NCBI GenBank assembly: GCA_021613335.1
Contig: JAJTWR010000266.1
Coordinates: 1,212,501 to 1,276,500, forward strand
Source: Whitmania pigra
Taxonomy: Eukaryota > Annelida > Clitellata > Hirudinida > Haemopidae
Direction: 5' to 3'
DNA length: 64,000 bases
Shown here in pieces: positions 26,644 to 37,612 of the stretch. How positions within the stretch are numbered: position 1 is the first letter of the stretch; every line of letters begins with the position of its first letter. The notes under the pieces were generated by a model that had not been told where the DNA came from, made no database searches, and saw only the letters and a program-made list of their open reading frames with translations. The translations under genes were made by a program, and so were the position numbers.

Positions 26644-26836
26644 GTGCAGGTTAGCCGAATGGGTTACGTGCCTGCATACGGCGGTAATGGCAACAGTCGT
26701 AATGTGTCGTGTTCGAAACCCAGCCTGCACTGCCGCCAGCGCCCTTGGGAAGGAGCGCTATATAAATGGTTACAAGAAGCGCCTCTGACGCTATGCATAT
26801 GGCGCTATATAAATGAAGTTACAATTACAATTACAA
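26644..26836 (+). mobile_element. tRNA-derived SINE, copy 3 (full length)
   Basis: This copy starts GTGCAGG, with A box TTAGCCGAATGGG, B box TGTTCGAAACCC, body GGAAGGAGCGCTATATAAATGG, a second GGCGCTATATAAATG, and tail GTTACAATTACAATTACAA. It is nearly identical to the reversed copy at 18617-18811, so the family was active recently. The head would supply an internal polymerase III promoter. Confidence 0.88.
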
Positions 26837-27676
26837 TGGCATATTCCTTCGGACATACCCTAAACTAGATACACTCTCAAAGGATAAACCGGGTGAAATG
26901 GTTTCAGCAGAAATCTCAAATCGCGGACAACCATTCATCGAGTTAATCATCTAAACAAGCACGTATTAAAAGTATTGACATTTTTTCTGAATCGTAAGCA
27001 TTTCTGAGACCAGAGACAAATCTTTCAGATATCCCATTGTTAGCGTTAAGCAAAGTGTTCAGATTGATGAACCAGAAGCTGGTACCAGAAGCATTTGTCA
27101 CGAGAACAATGGCCACTGTGTCGTCAATTAGGCACATTGTAATGAAATTTCTAAGGAATTTATGCTTATGCTTTAAATCGACTTTTACATTGTACTGTGC
27201 ATTTTAAACTGCGCGCGAAACAAAAGGAGAGACAAAAGAAACGCGATAGATTTTGCATTATTCATAGGTTGTATAAAAAAAATAAATTTATAAATCATAA
27301 TTAGATAAATTATGTAAATTAATTATTAACAATACAAAGTAAATAATTATTTAGTTAAAATTTTAAAGAAATGATTATAAAATAATAAATTTTAATCGCT
27401 AGAGAAAAACTTAAAAATCATACAGGTGTGTTTTTTCGTTATCTTCTGTTTAATTCATGATCTATTGCTCTTTTTTAGGCAGAATTTTATGGAAAATAGT
27501 CAAATTGTTGAAAACCGTAACCAATTAATAAATCACGTTGAATTATTCAATAACTTTGAAGGCAATCAAGTCGTTGAATTTTTGTTGTAGTTAATATGCA
27601 ATACCTAATTCGAAATTCAAGTATTAAACTATGTAATTGATTTCACAATCTGAAATGCAGTAAGTAGCTAGAGATC

Positions 27677-28552
27677 ATGACAGTTACGTGTAAGACAGGA
27701 CAATTTCTCAGGAGAACAGTTTTGGTAGCTGCCGTCTTCTTCATCATCAACGTCAAGCCTCAGAAAGCAGCAGAAAGAGGAATCTAAATCCAGTCAATCT
27801 TGCAACCTTTTCCGGCAAAATCCATGACAGGAAAACTCACCGAAACCAGACCTCAATCTCTAACTCACCCTTTCCATATAAAATCTTTTATAGAAACACT
27901 TATTGGCAAGGACCGTAGGTTCATTGGCAACTTCTCTATTTGCAATAAGGACAAAAATGTATCAAGTAAGCTTGAAGAATGTCTACCGAGCAAGAACCTT
28001 TCTACCTACGAGGAAATAATGGCCTCTTTCCATGACGACGGATCAAAACCCCTAAGTCCCGACGGGTCCAGGTTTTGGCGGTGGTCAAAATTCTTGCAAA
28101 GCCGAGCCCAACTTATTGCCAGATCTGGTTGAGAAACAATTCTAAGCTGACCAGTGAGAGCATGATCATACCTTTACTTACAAGCTATGGAAAAAACAAC
28201 AAGTCTTGACTCTATCAAGAATTGAACTGAACGCGAACAACCTCCATGGTATGACAGGAAAGCCACCAACTTGGATGTATGAAATCCAGTCTGTGAGTCA
28301 CATCACTGGCAAATTCCACAACTTCTCCAAAATTTCTTACGATCAGAGGCAGTTTTCTTGTCAGATGAAGGACGTCCACCTGTCTCTCGCAACCTCACGC
28401 CTTTGTTCTTTACCTTTAAACGAGGCGAAAGGTCAACTATTGTTCTACCTGAAGAGAACGAACTGTCAAATTTAGACGACGTAAACGAGATCATGCAAAC
28501 CAGCATTGACAAAAACTCTCCTTACAGGCATCAGTTTGCTATTTGTGTCATC
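27677..28552 (+). pseudogene. GT92 pseudogene, exon 1 only
   Basis: Reading starts with MTVTCKTGQFLRRTVLVAAV, the anchor seen in copies A and B, then hits a stop after about 36 codons. The remaining similarity jumps between frames: DKNVSSKLEECLPSKNLSTY, then PPTWMYEIQ, then FTFKRGERSTIVLP. I count at least three frame changes and some lost segments. It ends near FAICV where the intact copies have their exon 1 donor; no donor, exon 2 or exon 3 follows. Its upstream flank also resembles that of copy B. It is a decayed partial tandem copy rather than a retrocopy. Confidence 0.88.
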
Positions 28553-29215
<663 letters not shown>

Positions 29216-29393
29216 CGCCCAAACATAAACTTTATAAGAAGACAGAAAGAGGTGAAAGGAAATCACTCTTGTAAAGTGAGTGACTGAGTGTGGCTGACAG
29301 ACCAGCTTCCGATTAATTACTGGATATAGTTTTAAAGTAAATAAATTATTATTTTTTAACGAATGAAATACGTTACATTGTGCAGGATAGCAA
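29216..29393 (+). other. putative 5' non-coding exon of the second GT92 gene
   Basis: This is the counterpart of 15520-15735. It ends ATAGCAA followed by GTGAGT, and a TTGATTTCAG acceptor lies at about 29851-29860, 48 bp upstream of the start codon. The inferred intron is about 460 bp, against about 3.5 kb in copy A, where a TCCA array and SINEs have enlarged it. Confidence 0.45.
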
Positions 29394-29908
29394 GTGAGTT
29401 TTTCTGTTTTATCCGGTTGATTTTTGTTTCGTAAATTCTATTAATCAAAATGATATTAAATTATTTAGTTGACAGCTACAAACTCGCATAATTACATATA
29501 TGATCACAAATTTTGTAAAAAAAAAAAGGGGGGGGGGGGATGGTACCCCTGTTCCAATTAAAAAATATCGTAAAAGAAAGGAGTCATTCAGAAGTTAAAA
29601 AAATTGAGGTGGCAGTTCAACAGCAAACGAAAATCATCTCATGATACTTAGCATTTTTTCTGAATTTTAGTTAATTTAACATAAAACCATGAACCGTTTA
29701 CTACTAATAAATTTTTAATAAAAACAAATTAATAAAAAGCGTTGAATTATTGAATCATTTTCAAGCCAATCAAGTTGCTGCAATTTAAGTTTCAGCTAAT
29801 ATGCAATGCCTATTTTTCGATGAAACTTTCCAAAAAATAATACAATTGATTTCAGAACCTGCAATAAATAGCTATCGAGAAAGTGTTGCAGTAAATGGCA
29901 AGTAGACA

Positions 29909-31952
29909 ATGAAGTTTACGTGTAGGACAGGAAGATTTCTCAGAAGAACCGTTTTGATATCTGCCGTCGTCTTCATCATCAACGTCACCCTGTTGTCCTT
30001 TAGGTTCAGTAGACAAACCTTTCCAACTACAACCCTCTCTGACATAATCCTTGATAAAGATACTTACTCGAACCAAACTTCAATCTCTGATTCACCTTTT
30101 CCACATAAAATCCTTTACAAAAACACTTACTGGCAAGTCCATAAGTCTCTTGTCAACCTCTCTCTTTGCCATGAGGACAAAAACGTATCAAGTAAGTTTA
30201 AAGAATGTCCACCGAGCAAGAACCTATCTACCTACAAAGAAATAGTGGCCTACAGCAGTTTCTATGACGACAGATCAACTCACGTCAGTCCAAGATGGGT
30301 CCAGGTTTTGGCAGTGGTCAAAAGGGTACCAGAGCCGAGTCCTATTTTTTGCCAGATATGGTTGAGAGAAAATTCCACTCTGACCAATGAAAGCTTGTTC
30401 ATGGCTTTTCTCACAAGCCGTGGAAAAACCAGCCAGTCACTTGAAATGACACTATCAAGAGTACATCTGAACGCAAGCGATCTCCTTGGTGTGACAGAAA
30501 ATCCACCAACCTGGATGTATGAAGTCCAACCGTTGAGCCACACCACGGGCGCAAATCACAATTTCCCCGAAATTTCGTACGGTCAGAGGCAGTTTTCTTG
30601 TCCGATGAAGGGCGTCCATCCGTCCCTCGTACCCACGCATGTGTCCTTGACCTTTAAACGAGGCGAAAGGTCAACGATTCTTCTGCCAGTTCAGTATCCT
30701 GAAGAGAACAAACCGTCAACTTCAGATGACGTAAACAAGACCAAACAAACCAACAATAACAACAACTCTCCTCCTTACAAATACGAGTTTGTTATTTGCG
30801 TCACACAGGTATGAAGTCTCTCAATGTCGATAAAATTGGTACACCAAGACCACTAACCTTCTAATAATTCCAGAATATTCTTTTTTTATGACATTTGAAT
30901 ACATTTTTTATTCATTCTTTATTGTTTTGCTTGTTATCAAGTTTATCAAACATCGCAAGATGTTCAACGACCCATATTTAGGGCACCGATTGATTTCTAG
31001 GCTTACGGAAATGTGAATCCCGTGGATCTGGTCGAATGGATGGAATTCCACAAGATCCTCGGTGTGACAAAGATCAGCATTTACAACGGCACCATTCGTC
31101 CAGACGAAAAGCTCGACCTGGTCGTGAGACATTACACGAAGACCGGCCTCCTCTCTTTTTACCAAATTCCACCAGCCGTTCTCAATCAATCTAATGCCAT
31201 CTTGGCCACCGAGCTAAGCAGTCCTGCTTCGCTGAACGATTGCATGATGAGGTACATGAAGTCCGCACGCTGGGTAATCGTCGTGGACTTTGACGAGGTC
31301 ATCCTGCCAACAGAAGTGGACAGTTATGCTGCTCTCGTGGAACAACTTAAAGAGACCCAAAAGACTTCACCGCAGAGTCAGCACCCACTAACCGATGATG
31401 AATTGACACCTCATACATACATGTTCCGCATGGCTTACTTTCTAAGGTGAGCATTTTACTTATTTATGCATGCGACTATTTAATTATTTACTGAAAACCC
31501 CATTTTAAGTAGGATGTTAAATATTCATTAAAAATTATGAATCATCATATCTGATTATTCAGCATAACGACCATGTCAACAATATAAAAACAATCTCCAG
31601 AAACTCCAGCCTCAACAATTCGACCTCCAACGAGACCCTGTTCACCTCCAGGTACCGTTGGAGGTCGCCACACCTCGATGTCTCAATCAGCCCCAAGTCC
31701 TTCGTGGACCCGAGACACTGCCTCTCGATCTTCAACCACTGGTGCTTGCTCACCTGGGATGGAAAGGCTCAGAAGAAATTCGTAGTCGACCCTGACTTGG
31801 CTTTCGTGCGGCATTACCGAAAATCTTGCAGCCTCAGCAAGGAGAGATGCTCTAGGCTGGCTGCTGCTAACGTTTTGGACAAGCACGCTGACAGATTCCA
31901 AAAGAAGTTGCTTGAGCAAGTGACGAGAGCTAAAAAGGATATTTTTAACTGA
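29909..31952 (+). CDS. GT92-family glycosyltransferase (DUF23), copy B
   Basis: Coding exons are 29909-30808, 31001-31446 and 31601-31952; the phases match copy A and give 565 residues. The anchor is at about 14-31, then a luminal stem with several N-glycosylation sites, the GT92 core in exon 2 with DFDE at about 396-399, and the FVDPRHCLSIFNH and FVRHYRKSC segments in exon 3. Introns are much shorter (192 and 154 bp) than in copy A (2561 and 898 bp), and the 63-residue insert of copy A is absent. It is probably the less altered paralogue. As in copy A, the donor sugar is likely UDP-galactose by family analogy, and the acceptor is unknown. Confidence 0.9.
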
Positions 31953-32536
31953 TTCGTTTAGACGGGGGAAAGTGTGTATTAACATAAGATGGATAACGAG
32001 AATATTTAGACAAAGTCTTAATCAGGCATTCTGGACAGATCTGCCGAATTCCTAGGCCCTTCCAGTTAGTACATGTAATACTGTAATACTGAGTAAACTG
32101 AGTAATATAGTAAAATACTGAGTAAGCGGTTTAGTAAGGACCAGGAAGTAATTTTAGACCACTCACCTCCACCTGATGATTTCTATCAAAACTAGAAAAT
32201 TGTCGCACTTGAAATGATTAAAGTGATAAAACTGAATGAAGTTTTATTCATTTATGGCAGCTGCTTTTGGTGAATTGGTTATGATAGTGATGACAGTGGC
32301 AGCCATTGTGATGACGTTTTTTTTATGAAACTTCTAAGTGATGTGTCAAACGAGGTATGATTAACTGCTTAGTTTTTTTTTTATATTGTCGTTATTTAAC
32401 GATTATATTATAAAAATTATTTTATTTTTTATATATTATTGTCGTTATTATTTGAGAATAGAACTATGAATAGAAAAGTGAGAGGATCTAACACAAACAA
32501 GGTTATCAACATCAATATGTTCCTACATATATATAT
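31953..32536. other. 3' flank of GT92-B up to the LTR element
   Basis: AT-rich, with short ACTGAGTAA repeats near 32085-32130. No gene is seen. It would contain the GT92-B 3' UTR. Confidence 0.5.
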
Positions 32537-32850
32537 TGAAATAACCCGGGGGTCCGCAAATAAGTAAGTTAACTAATAAGTTTATTAGAGCAGGTATTCA
32601 GTTAACGGAACTGAATAATAGAAGTTAAGCGTTTAAGGAATTGAGGTACTTAAGGATGCAAATGGTTATTTGGGCTTCCAAGTTGTCTTGATTCTCGTTG
32701 TTTGTCAGGTGATTATCGAGAATACTTTTCTGTAGCAAAAATAGATCCCACGTGCCCGGAAAAGATGCCAAATATAATTAAGTATAAATTTAATTATATT
32801 AGCAATATAAACTTAATTAATTTCCAAAAATCTAAGTTTACAACATTACA
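32537..32850 (-). repeat. 3' LTR (minus-strand element)
   Basis: 314 bp. It is preceded on the element strand by the purine tract AAGGAGGG (32858-32851). Confidence 0.9.
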
Positions 32851-32856
32851 CCCTCC

Positions 32857-34026
32857 TTAAATCTGTTCGTCCCGAACAGACTGCTGCTCCCCGTGGTACT
32901 TCGCCAGTTGGGGAATGTGTGCCACCTTCATTTTTACTCTCGGGACACAATCTCTAACATGGTGCCCATGCATCACCATTGTTTCAATGTAAGCCCTTCC
33001 TCTTCTCGTATCTCTACTAAAACGCTTGCTGAAAAAGATCAGCAAAACAACCAACAGCACTAAATGCTCGCCTCGAATCTCCGACGACTTCCGAAGGCCA
33101 GAAAGCCCGCCCTGACTGAGAACTCCACAAATGAACTCCTCAGACATTGATCCCATCTTATCAACCACGTACTCACGACCGCCGAGTACCTCACCGCCAC
33201 CCTTAGTTACAATGACATCCGCAGCTCCAACCTTCACAACATCCACAGCTGAATCGAATTCGGAAACTCCCAACCCCAGTTCCTCCACTGATTCCTCAAC
33301 TCGAGGAGGCTCCACTCTGGTCTCTCCCAAAGTCCCCCCTTCAATTATTTCTTCGGTTCTCTCCACAACCGATACCAACGAGGCAATCGTGCACGGAATT
33401 GGCTCATCGGGCACTGGCGCGACTTCTCTGGAGTTTGCGAAACTTTCCCTCAGCTCACCTTTGTCCTTATTCTCAACATTTATTGGGAGCTCCACTATTG
33501 GACTGTCCCCGTCAACTACCAAACTGGCCTCACTCACCTCAGCAAAGGTCTCCTCAGCACCGTTCTCCTCACCCAGCTCTTCCCTCAGCTCCATTCCCGA
33601 TTCCTCACTCCATGGAAGAAACACTTCGCTTTCCAAAGTTCTTCCATCTACAATTTCCTCGGTCTCCTTCTCAACCGAAACCAGTGTGGCAATCGGGTAC
33701 ACTGCTGAGGCCCCAGCTGGCATGATGTTTATGGTGCTTGATGGAGTCTCCTCCGGTTGGTAGCTAGTAGAGGCCTTGTTGGAGAAAACCTCAGTTACTT
33801 TTTCCATCTTTTCTTCAAAGCTTTGCATCATTTTATTTATATTTCCCATCGCCCATTTCAGACCCGGATCAACAAACATATAAGCTTCTGGATCCTCACC
33901 CTGGTCTACTATCCACGACAGCAGGCGATCCTGCAATTCTTCCCTGGAGCCTTTCGAATCCATTTGCCTCAACTTAAGCTCACGTCTCATTCCAGCAAAA
34001 GTTAAATCTTCTAAGACCTTGCTCAT
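32857..34026 (-). CDS. LTR-element ORF: SAP-like head, acidic repeats, membrane tail
   Basis: 389 residues. Residues about 5-40 look like a SAP-type helix-extended-helix (GMRRELKLR, KGSREELQDRL), as found at the start of some invertebrate gag-like proteins. Residues 55-85 are helical. Two related acidic repeats follow (about 111-145 and 212-246), each with the pattern IA-LVSV-E-TEEI--G-TL. A hydrophobic segment at 321-333 is followed by a basic stretch and a 50-residue tail that ends at the purine tract. The head sits where gag should start and the tail where an env-type ORF should end. I infer an internal deletion fusing the two, or a novel protein. No enzymatic motif is seen. A partial copy lies at 6140-6618. 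Confidence 0.75.
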   Translation of the reverse strand: MSKVLEDLTFAGMRRELKLRQMDSKGSREELQDRLLSWIVDQGEDPEAYMFVDPGLKWAMGNINKMMQSFEEKMEKVTEVFSNKASTSYQPEETPSSTINIMPAGASAVYPIATLVSVEKETEEIVDGRTLESEVFLPWSEESGMELREELGEENGAEETFAEVSEASLVVDGDSPIVELPINVENKDKGELRESFANSREVAPVPDEPIPCTIASLVSVVERTEEIIEGGTLGETRVEPPRVEESVEELGLGVSEFDSAVDVVKVGAADVIVTKGGGEVLGGREYVVDKMGSMSEEFICGVLSQGGLSGLRKSSEIRGEHLVLLVVLLIFFSKRFSRDTRRGRAYIETMVMHGHHVRDCVPRVKMKVAHIPQLAKYHGEQQSVRDEQI

Positions 34027-34041
34027 GACTTACTTTTTGGG

Positions 34042-34059
34042 ATCCCACTCCTGACACCA
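34042..34059 (-). promoter_or_regulatory. primer binding site of the LTR element
   Basis: TGGTGTCAGGAGTGGGAT begins one base inside the 5' LTR edge and would pair with a tRNA 3' end (CCA). It resembles leucine-tRNA type sites of Gypsy-like elements; the tRNA identity is from memory. Confidence 0.7.
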
Positions 34060-34060
34060 A

Positions 34061-34374
34061 TGAAATAACCCGGGGGTCCGCAAATAAGTAAGTTAACTAA
34101 TAAGTTTATTAGAGCAGGTATTCAGTTAACGGAACTGAATAATAGAAGTTAAGCGTTTAAGGAATTGAGGTACTTAAGGATGCAAATGGTTATTTGGGCT
34201 TCCAAGTTGTCTTGATTCTCGTTGTTTGTCAGGTGATTATCGAGAATACTTTTCTGTAGCAAAAATAGATCCCACGTGCCCGGAAAAGATGCCAAATATA
34301 ATTAAGTATAAATTTAATTATATTAGCAATATAAACTTAATTAATTTCCAAAAATCTAAGTTTACAACATTATA
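34061..34374 (-). repeat. 5' LTR (minus-strand element)
   Basis: 314 bp, matching the other LTR throughout by eye except the second-last base (TATA versus TACA on the plus strand). Confidence 0.9.
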
Positions 34375-34414
34375 TTAAATTCAATTCTTTTAAGTTCAAA
34401 TCATCTTATTCTAG

Positions 34415-34640
34415 TGATTTAGTGATTTAGTGAATGAATGAATGATTTAGTGAATGATTGATTGATTTAGTAAATGATTGATTGACTGAGTGAGTAAGTG
34501 AGTGAATGAATGAATGATTTAGTGAATGATTGATTGATTTAGTAAATGATTGATTGACTGAGTGAGTAAGTGAGTGAATGAATTAATGATTTAGTGAGTA
34601 AGTGAATGAATGATTGACTGGGTGAATGAATGAATGATTG
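34415..34640. repeat. GAAT/GATT-type satellite
   Basis: Imperfect TGAATGATT, GATTTAGTGAATGATTG and GACTGAGTGAGTAAGTGA units. A block of about 70 bp is repeated twice. Confidence 0.85.
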
Positions 34641-35888
34641 ATTGACTTAGTTATGCAACGGATTTAATTAAATAAATAAATAAATGAAATTCAAGTCAAT
34701 ATTCTAACATAGTATGCACTCTACATCTTAAGTCACGTTACGACTAATCAGATGCAGCAAAGATTAAAATAGTTCATTACAAATAACCGCATTGTTCACA
34801 GAAAACCACATTGCCTATTTTTTTTTTTTTTTGAAAAAAACTTTGAATAAAAAACATCTTTTATTAAAGATAACATTTTGAACGGAAAATTGTAGTGAAT
34901 AATAGTTAAGTAGATTAATAATAGTTTTCTAGTAAAAGCGTAAACAGTGCGGGGAGAATAAAGGTAAAGATTTCACTCAGATCGCTGAAAGCATTTTCTT
35001 GAATTACTAATCGGTGAGAAATCTCGATTACTTTTCATTGTTAATAATGTTCTCTTTTTTTTTTTTATAAATATGGGTATTACGACTTGGCCCTGGATCA
35101 TCGTCATCATTTCAGTCAGATTTCAGATAGAACTAGATAATCTAATATACCTCGTAAAATACTTTAAGACTCGTTTCATATCGTGTTACAATCTTTTTTT
35201 TATGCCGTTCTGCCAGACAGGTTCAGGATCAGTTCCATCAGTTCGACCTCGTGAATTATCTTACAATCATTGTAAATGGTTATAAGTATTGATAATAAAA
35301 ACTATTATCATAATCCCATAATCTTTTTTTGTATGCATAATATTTTTTATTCGAAAAATGTATTTAAAAAAAAAACCCGAATCACTTGATCCACTGCTTC
35401 AATCAAGACATACTATTTCTTCATCCATCTGCAAGCGGCATTTGAAGATGTAATCAACTGGAGACTCTTTCCGCTTCACTGACTTCAGCCATTTTTCTAC
35501 GGATAATTTTCTACATTTTTCACGGATAATAGAATCCAAGAACAAACTTGGTTTTTCATTTTTATTCTTCCATTTTAGTAAAAATCTTCGACGTCGATAG
35601 AAAACAGTAGAAAACAGACGACAACTGAAAGAAGTTTTTGCTGCATACAAAAAAAAAAGAAGACCAACAGAATCTCACACCTAATACTTTCAGGAACCTG
35701 ATGAAGACGACGACGACGACGATGGCGGCGCTGCTGCTGATGATGATGACAACTGCACCGACAGACAAGTATTGGCAGATATCTACAAGCAATCTAACAC
35801 ACTCTACGCAAACAATGGTTCTCCATTTCAATCCTTTTCCGCTTCTTCTGCATTCCCCCCTTTTTTTTTTATTTTGAATCCCATGTAC
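34641..35888. other. spacer between the GT92 locus and the EGF/LG gene
   Basis: It holds the duplicated 3' flank of GT92-B (about 34770-35110) and AT-rich DNA. An 83-codon minus-strand ORF at 35399-35650 has no recognisable family and is not called. Confidence 0.5.
35868..35873 (-). terminator. possible polyadenylation signal of the EGF/LG gene
   Basis: AATAAA on the minus strand lies 16 bases after the stop codon. That is unusually close, so a later signal may be used instead. Confidence 0.3.
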
Positions 35889-37572
35889 TCAAATTTCCTG
35901 GCACAGGCTCACGTTACTGGCGACGTCGGCCATCTTGAAAAGGTCAACCAGTTGACCTGAACTCAGCGAGATGTGACCGATGCATCCATGGAAACCGGAC
36001 GAGTACCTGCCGGAAGTGCGTTGTTCTACGTTCGGCAGACCACCTGGATAGGGTCAAGGTTAAGTTGTACTTTGTAAGCATAAATATTACAAATTTGTAG
36101 ATGATAATAAAAGTTAATTAGATTATTGAAAAGGTTAACAAAGGTCAATGAAGTTAACAACGGCCTACAGTAATTTTAAAGTTAATTTAATTTAGAAATA
36201 AAAATAATGTTAAATAAAAAAAAAGCGTATCCTAATAAAATCGACACGGAGTATTTGAAAATAATATTATATTTATAATATAATTAATGTGAAATAAAAA
36301 ATATTTAGATAAAAATTATGATCCAAATAAAATTATCACCATCATCATCATCATCATCATCATCATGACCAACCGATGTACACAGTTCCGTCTGTAAACA
36401 GCTGTTCGGTTCTCCCAGGACACGTGACCTTGATGATTTCACTTCCATCAACCTCCAAGGTTGCATCTCTTCCTCTCCTTAATAAGTGTATTAATAGTAA
36501 TAATAGTATTAAATTAATTTGTATTTTATATCAATATTATTAAATTAATTTTTATTTTATATCAACTGTTTAAATCTAATATGGCAATGTTAAGATTAAG
36601 TTATGTTATTTAACAATGTTAATAATTAAATAATCTAAAAAAATCAGTCGATTTTTTAAAATAAAACTTACGGGTTTCTTAAAATTTTATCTTAAATGAT
36701 CAAATAGCCAATTGACTTATGACATAGGAAACTCCAGGTCTTGAACTCATTACCACTCAATCTCTCATAAACGACAAGAGAATGTATCTCATGACTCACT
36801 CAATCTCTCATAAACGACAAGAGAATATATCTCATCACTCATCCATCTATCATAAACGACAAGAGAATGTATCTCATCCCTCATCCATCTATCATGATCA
36901 ACGTCTCGTCATCTACCTGTGCACCCTGACGGAATGCCATACTCCATCGTCAACCTTCGACTTGTTGAAGATCATTTTTCCACTTCCCTCCCCAAGACTG
37001 AACTCGACCGTGACAAACCCGTCCACCAGGCCTACCACGAAGAAGTCTCCACTCTTTCCGCCGGGTCCGCTGCCGTGACTTTCCACGTCGTCCACATCAT
37101 CCACAACGTCATCGGCAGCGTTGCCATGGTAATAGTAGGCGTCATTCATTTCGTCATCTTCGTAGCCACCGTCATCGTCTTTGGTCACGGACTGAGGATT
37201 GTCTTTGACATCTCTTGAGAGCTCGAGTTCACTCACGACATCGTCGGGGTAAAAATCCTCGTCTGCGCTTTTGAACGGGAAACCGTTTCTTAAATCTTCG
37301 TTGAACAACTCCGGGTAGATTTTGTCGTAGTTTCCTGGATTTGAAGTCGTTGTCGCCTTCGTCGTATCTTGAGTCGTCATTGTTGTTGTTGTTGTTGGAC
37401 TTGTTGTTGGACTTGTTGTTGCAGGGAACTCAAGCGTGTCGTCGATCTGGTTGCTGACGAAGAAGATGAGTCCACTGGTGTTCTTCTGGGCTTTTATCCT
37501 CATCTCCAGGTCGCATGAGCTTCCCCTGGTTCTGGTGATTGATGATAATAATAATTTTTATTATTGTTGTTG

Positions 37573-37612
<40 letters not shown>

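Larger units (their letters stand above)
24665..27676. other. spacer between GT92-A and the GT92 pseudogene
   Basis: No intact gene is seen. It holds the GT92-A 3' region (a possible AATAAA at 25187), a downstream flank shared with copy B (about 25670-26400, similar to 34770-35110), a SINE (26644-26836), and from about 27470 an upstream flank similar to that of copy B (GTTGAATTATT, GCAATCAAGTCGTTG, TAATATGCAAT). Confidence 0.6.
32537..34374 (-). mobile_element. compact non-autonomous LTR retrotransposon, 1.84 kb
   Basis: Two 314-bp direct repeats (32537-32850 and 34061-34374) appear identical except one base at the outer edge. Read on the minus strand each runs TGTAATGTTG to TTATTTCA, the usual TG-CA ends. 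After the 5' LTR comes a primer site starting TGGTGTCAGGAGTGGGAT, and a purine tract AAGGAGGG precedes the 3' LTR. The inside holds one 389-codon ORF and no protease, RT, RNase H or integrase, so the element must move with help from another element. The near-identical LTRs imply recent insertion. Flanks are AT-rich; TATAT at 32532 and 34371 is a possible target duplication but does not fit TG-CA ends exactly. Confidence 0.88.

Noticed and set aside
35399..35650. 83-codon minus-strand ORF
   Set aside because: It lies beyond the EGF/LG stop, in likely 3' flank, with no recognisable domain.
36754..36895. Evenly spaced repeats resembling a CRISPR array
   Set aside because: The units are contiguous with no unique spacers and lie in an animal intron; other minisatellites in the window were dismissed for the same reason.
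36919..37218. Plus-strand ORF of 99 codons
   Set aside because: Shadow of EGF/LG exon 11 on the opposite strand, where the LG motifs are clear.
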